From Candidatus Latescibacter anaerobius SCGC AAA252-E07 (GTDB taxonomy: Bacteria > Latescibacterota > Latescibacteria > Latescibacterales > Latescibacteraceae), in contig AQSL01000126.1 of NCBI GenBank assembly GCA_000403035.1, positions 1 to 25,673 of the forward strand: a stretch of 25,673 nt of DNA, given 5' to 3'. Numbering within the stretch: the first letter of the stretch is position 1; every line of letters begins with the position of its first letter. The notes under the pieces are model-generated. The model did no database searches and had not been told where the DNA came from. It saw nothing but the letters and a program-made list of their open reading frames with translations. A program made the translations under genes and the position numbers. Positions 24,306-25,673 of the stretch are shown piece after piece.

Positions 24306-25139
24306 TTAAAATAAAGCAGCGGTTTGGCTGAATTCATCAAGAACAGTTCTGAAATTACTGCTCAATTTCGCCTTTTGTTTTATAATGTTTTTTCGCACGT
24401 GATTATAAATACCCGCTGAAGAAGTGGTACCGTAAGCAAGCAGAAAATCATTAAGATAATCCAGACTGACATCATAGTCGTGCCATTTCCCCAGCACCTG
24501 GTGAACTCTTTTTATATCCCGTGTAAAATCCGTTCCGTCCTCAAAAATATGAAAACACTGCTGAACAATCTCAAGGGTATAATGAGTTTCCTTGGACTGG
24601 ATCCTTACCCTGTGCAAAATTTCTTCTTTCAAATCAGTTTCACTGCTGAGTATGATCAAGTCGTTCTTCAGGTTATAAAAACGACCATGAGCTTTCGTTT
24701 CAGCCCATACCGGTGAAATATCTTTTAAAGCCTTTTTGAATGCTTTCTTACTGCCGTCAAGTTTTTTAATTGTCTCTTTTTTTGAAAATGTACGGAATGA
24801 TTCCAGATTTTCGGACTCTCTCTTTTTCAGATAGTTTTCAAAATCAGTAACATCCAGGTTCAACTTCTTATTCACCTTTTCAAATAATTCCAGTTGAACC
24901 TGTGAATCCCTCAGAACGCCTGTATTTTGTGCAATTTTTCTGAAATTCCTGAAATGTTTTTTTGCACTAAAGTCATCGTTAATCGATTCAATGAGATTGA
25001 AAAATGCTTTCAGGCGTTTGATCGCCACCCGCATGTCATGAACGCCATCCGGATCGTTCTGTTCCAGGGCGAGCGAATAATTAGAGGTGACTTCATCCAA
25101 TCTGGTTTGAAAGTATTCAAGAATTTCATGTACTACCAC
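24306..25139 (-). CDS. CHAD-domain protein
   Basis: 277 residues from a GTG at 25139; a weak AGGGAA lies upstream. The protein is helical and rich in K, H and R, with the CHAD (conserved histidine alpha-helical domain) signature V-H-D-M-R-V-A-I-K-R-L-K near residues 33-44, then E-T-H-Y-T-L-E and R-V-H-Q-V-L-G-K-W-H-D-Y near 200-215. CHAD proteins bind inorganic polyphosphate through basic surfaces and are often attached to polyphosphate granules or paired with CYTH enzymes; no CYTH gene is visible here. Cytoplasmic, no signal. Function in this setting is inferred as polyphosphate association. Confidence 0.85.
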   Translation of the reverse strand: MVVHEILEYFQTRLDEVTSNYSLALEQNDPDGVHDMRVAIKRLKAFFNLIESINDDFSAKKHFRNFRKIAQNTGVLRDSQVQLELFEKVNKKLNLDVTDFENYLKKRESENLESFRTFSKKETIKKLDGSKKAFKKALKDISPVWAETKAHGRFYNLKNDLIILSSETDLKEEILHRVRIQSKETHYTLEIVQQCFHIFEDGTDFTRDIKRVHQVLGKWHDYDVSLDYLNDFLLAYGTTSSAGIYNHVRKNIIKQKAKLSSNFRTVLDEFSQTAALF

Positions 25140-25520
25140 GGTAACATTCCCTGATACAAAAAAGGTATCCGACAGCTTTTTTTTTAGTTACACTATTTTT
25201 TATTTATCATTTCTCTTAAAAGCACCACAACGAGGGGCGTTTATTATACAATGGTTTCTCCACTTATCTTCTATGCCTGCAATCATTCTCATACCAATGA
25301 GAAATTATTTTTAACGCTTATAAAGTTAGCTCCGCTTATATCCCCTCCCCATACCCGAACTCATCTCTTAACCCCTTCTCTTTGCAAGAGAAGGGGAACT
25401 GAGTAGGGTGGTCAACCCCCTCTCTTTCCAAGAGAGGGGGACTGAGGGGGTGAGTTAAGAAAAAACAGATAGTTATTAACGTAATAATTCTATTGAAGCT
25501 GTTTTAACTTAATAAGCAGC
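25140..25520. other. Gene-free stretch containing palindromic repeats
   Basis: Apart from the tandem hairpins at 25372-25440, I see no gene, RNA or clear promoter. The stretch separates the CHAD gene from the partial ParA-like gene, both minus strand, so it should contain the CHAD promoter. Confidence 0.4.
25372..25440. repeat. Tandem pair of near-identical hairpins (44-base period)
   Basis: Hairpin A: CCCCTTCTCTT (25372-25382), loop TGC, AAGAGAAGGGG (25386-25396). Hairpin B: CCCCCTCTCTT (25416-25426), loop TCC, AAGAGAGGGGG (25430-25440). Both have perfect 11-bp stems with 3-base loops and each is followed by ACTGAG and a G-rich tail. This is the C/T-rich palindromic repeat type common in environmental bacterial genomes, with compensatory base changes between copies. 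Confidence 0.8.
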
Positions 25521-25673
25521 TTATTTTTTTTTCAGCCATGACATACTGAGCCAGAGAATAACTTCATGTGCAAGATGTATGAAATCTTTCGCTCCGTCGC
25601 CTTTCGGCTGCAATCTGTCCACGGTCATTCCTTCCCGCCAGGCCTCGTTGTATATAGCACGCTGGGGGATCTC
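25521..25673 (-). CDS. C-terminus of a probable ParA-family ATPase (truncated by window)
   Basis: The minus-strand frame is open from the window edge to TAA at 25521-25523, giving 50 residues. It begins E-I-P-Q-R-A-I-Y-N-E-A-W-R-E-G-M and continues L-Q-P-K-G-D-G-A-K-D-F-I-H-L-A-H-E-V, which resembles the end of ParA/Soj-type ATPases (I-P-x-R-x-A-x-x-E-A-x-x-x-G, then A-x-x-x-x-x-L-x-x-E). The Walker motifs lie outside the window. A role in partitioning or positioning of DNA or protein clusters would follow if the rest confirms it. Confidence 0.55.
   Translation of the reverse strand, partial: EIPQRAIYNEAWREGMTVDRLQPKGDGAKDFIHLAHEVILWLSMSWLKKK

Noticed and set aside
25372..25440. CRISPR-like array
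   Set aside because: Only two units, each internally palindromic, with no spacer-like unique sequence and no cas genes.

Overview
The window looks like chromosomal DNA of an uncultured Gram-negative bacterium, probably of the Fibrobacteres-Chlorobi-Bacteroidetes (FCB) superphylum or a relative such as a Latescibacteria-like lineage. The reasons are a secreted beta-propeller protein ending in an FCB-style FlgD-like/sorting C-terminal module, several UROD-like COG0407 paralogues, Tat- and Sec-exported sugar-type proteins, and an FHA/Hanks-kinase signalling set. Placement is inference; there is no rRNA or other marker gene here. I found no tRNA, rRNA or CRISPR.

Region 1 (1-5.4 kb, + strand) reads as a catabolic cluster: the C-terminal half of a RhaT-type sugar/H+ symporter, a UROD-like protein with a D-x-D-G motif, two tandem secreted bicupin paralogues, and a second UROD-like protein with an H-x-C metal motif. 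Region 2 (5.4-7.0 kb) is an IS1380-family insertion. Its transposase is broken by one extra base near 5936, and it is preceded by a stretch unusually dense in inverted repeats, one of which covers the transposase ribosome-binding site. Region 3 (7.4-12.8 kb, + strand) holds a 1302-residue secreted protein with about 21 propeller blades in 7 + 14 layout plus three Ig-like domains, then a third UROD-like gene starting at TTG.

From about 12.8 kb the DNA becomes visibly more AT-rich and the content changes to envelope and signalling genes. Region 4 (13.2-17.2 kb) has a FapA/DUF342 protein facing a two-gene minus-strand operon: a secreted FlgT-like/coiled-coil/TPR protein followed by a ten-TPR lipoprotein. 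Region 5 (17.8-23.2 kb) is a compact signalling island: a membrane Ser/Thr kinase with an N-terminal zinc ribbon and an extracytoplasmic FGE-like domain, a PP2C phosphatase and a tail-anchored FHA protein (both minus strand, facing the kinase), and a divergently transcribed FHA-adenylate cyclase fusion. Phospho-Thr writing, erasing and reading are thus next to cyclic-nucleotide synthesis. Region 6 (23.3-25.7 kb, minus strand) has a Tat-exported ThuA-like protein, a stand-alone CHAD protein, a tandem pair of near-identical hairpins, and the C-terminus of a probable ParA-family ATPase running off the window.

The most noteworthy items are the 7+14 propeller architecture, the kinase whose FGE-like domain lacks catalytic cysteines, the FHA-cyclase with its palindromic upstream region, and three UROD-like paralogues with three different metal-ligand sets. 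Individual families are known; I cannot show that any constitutes a wholly new system.
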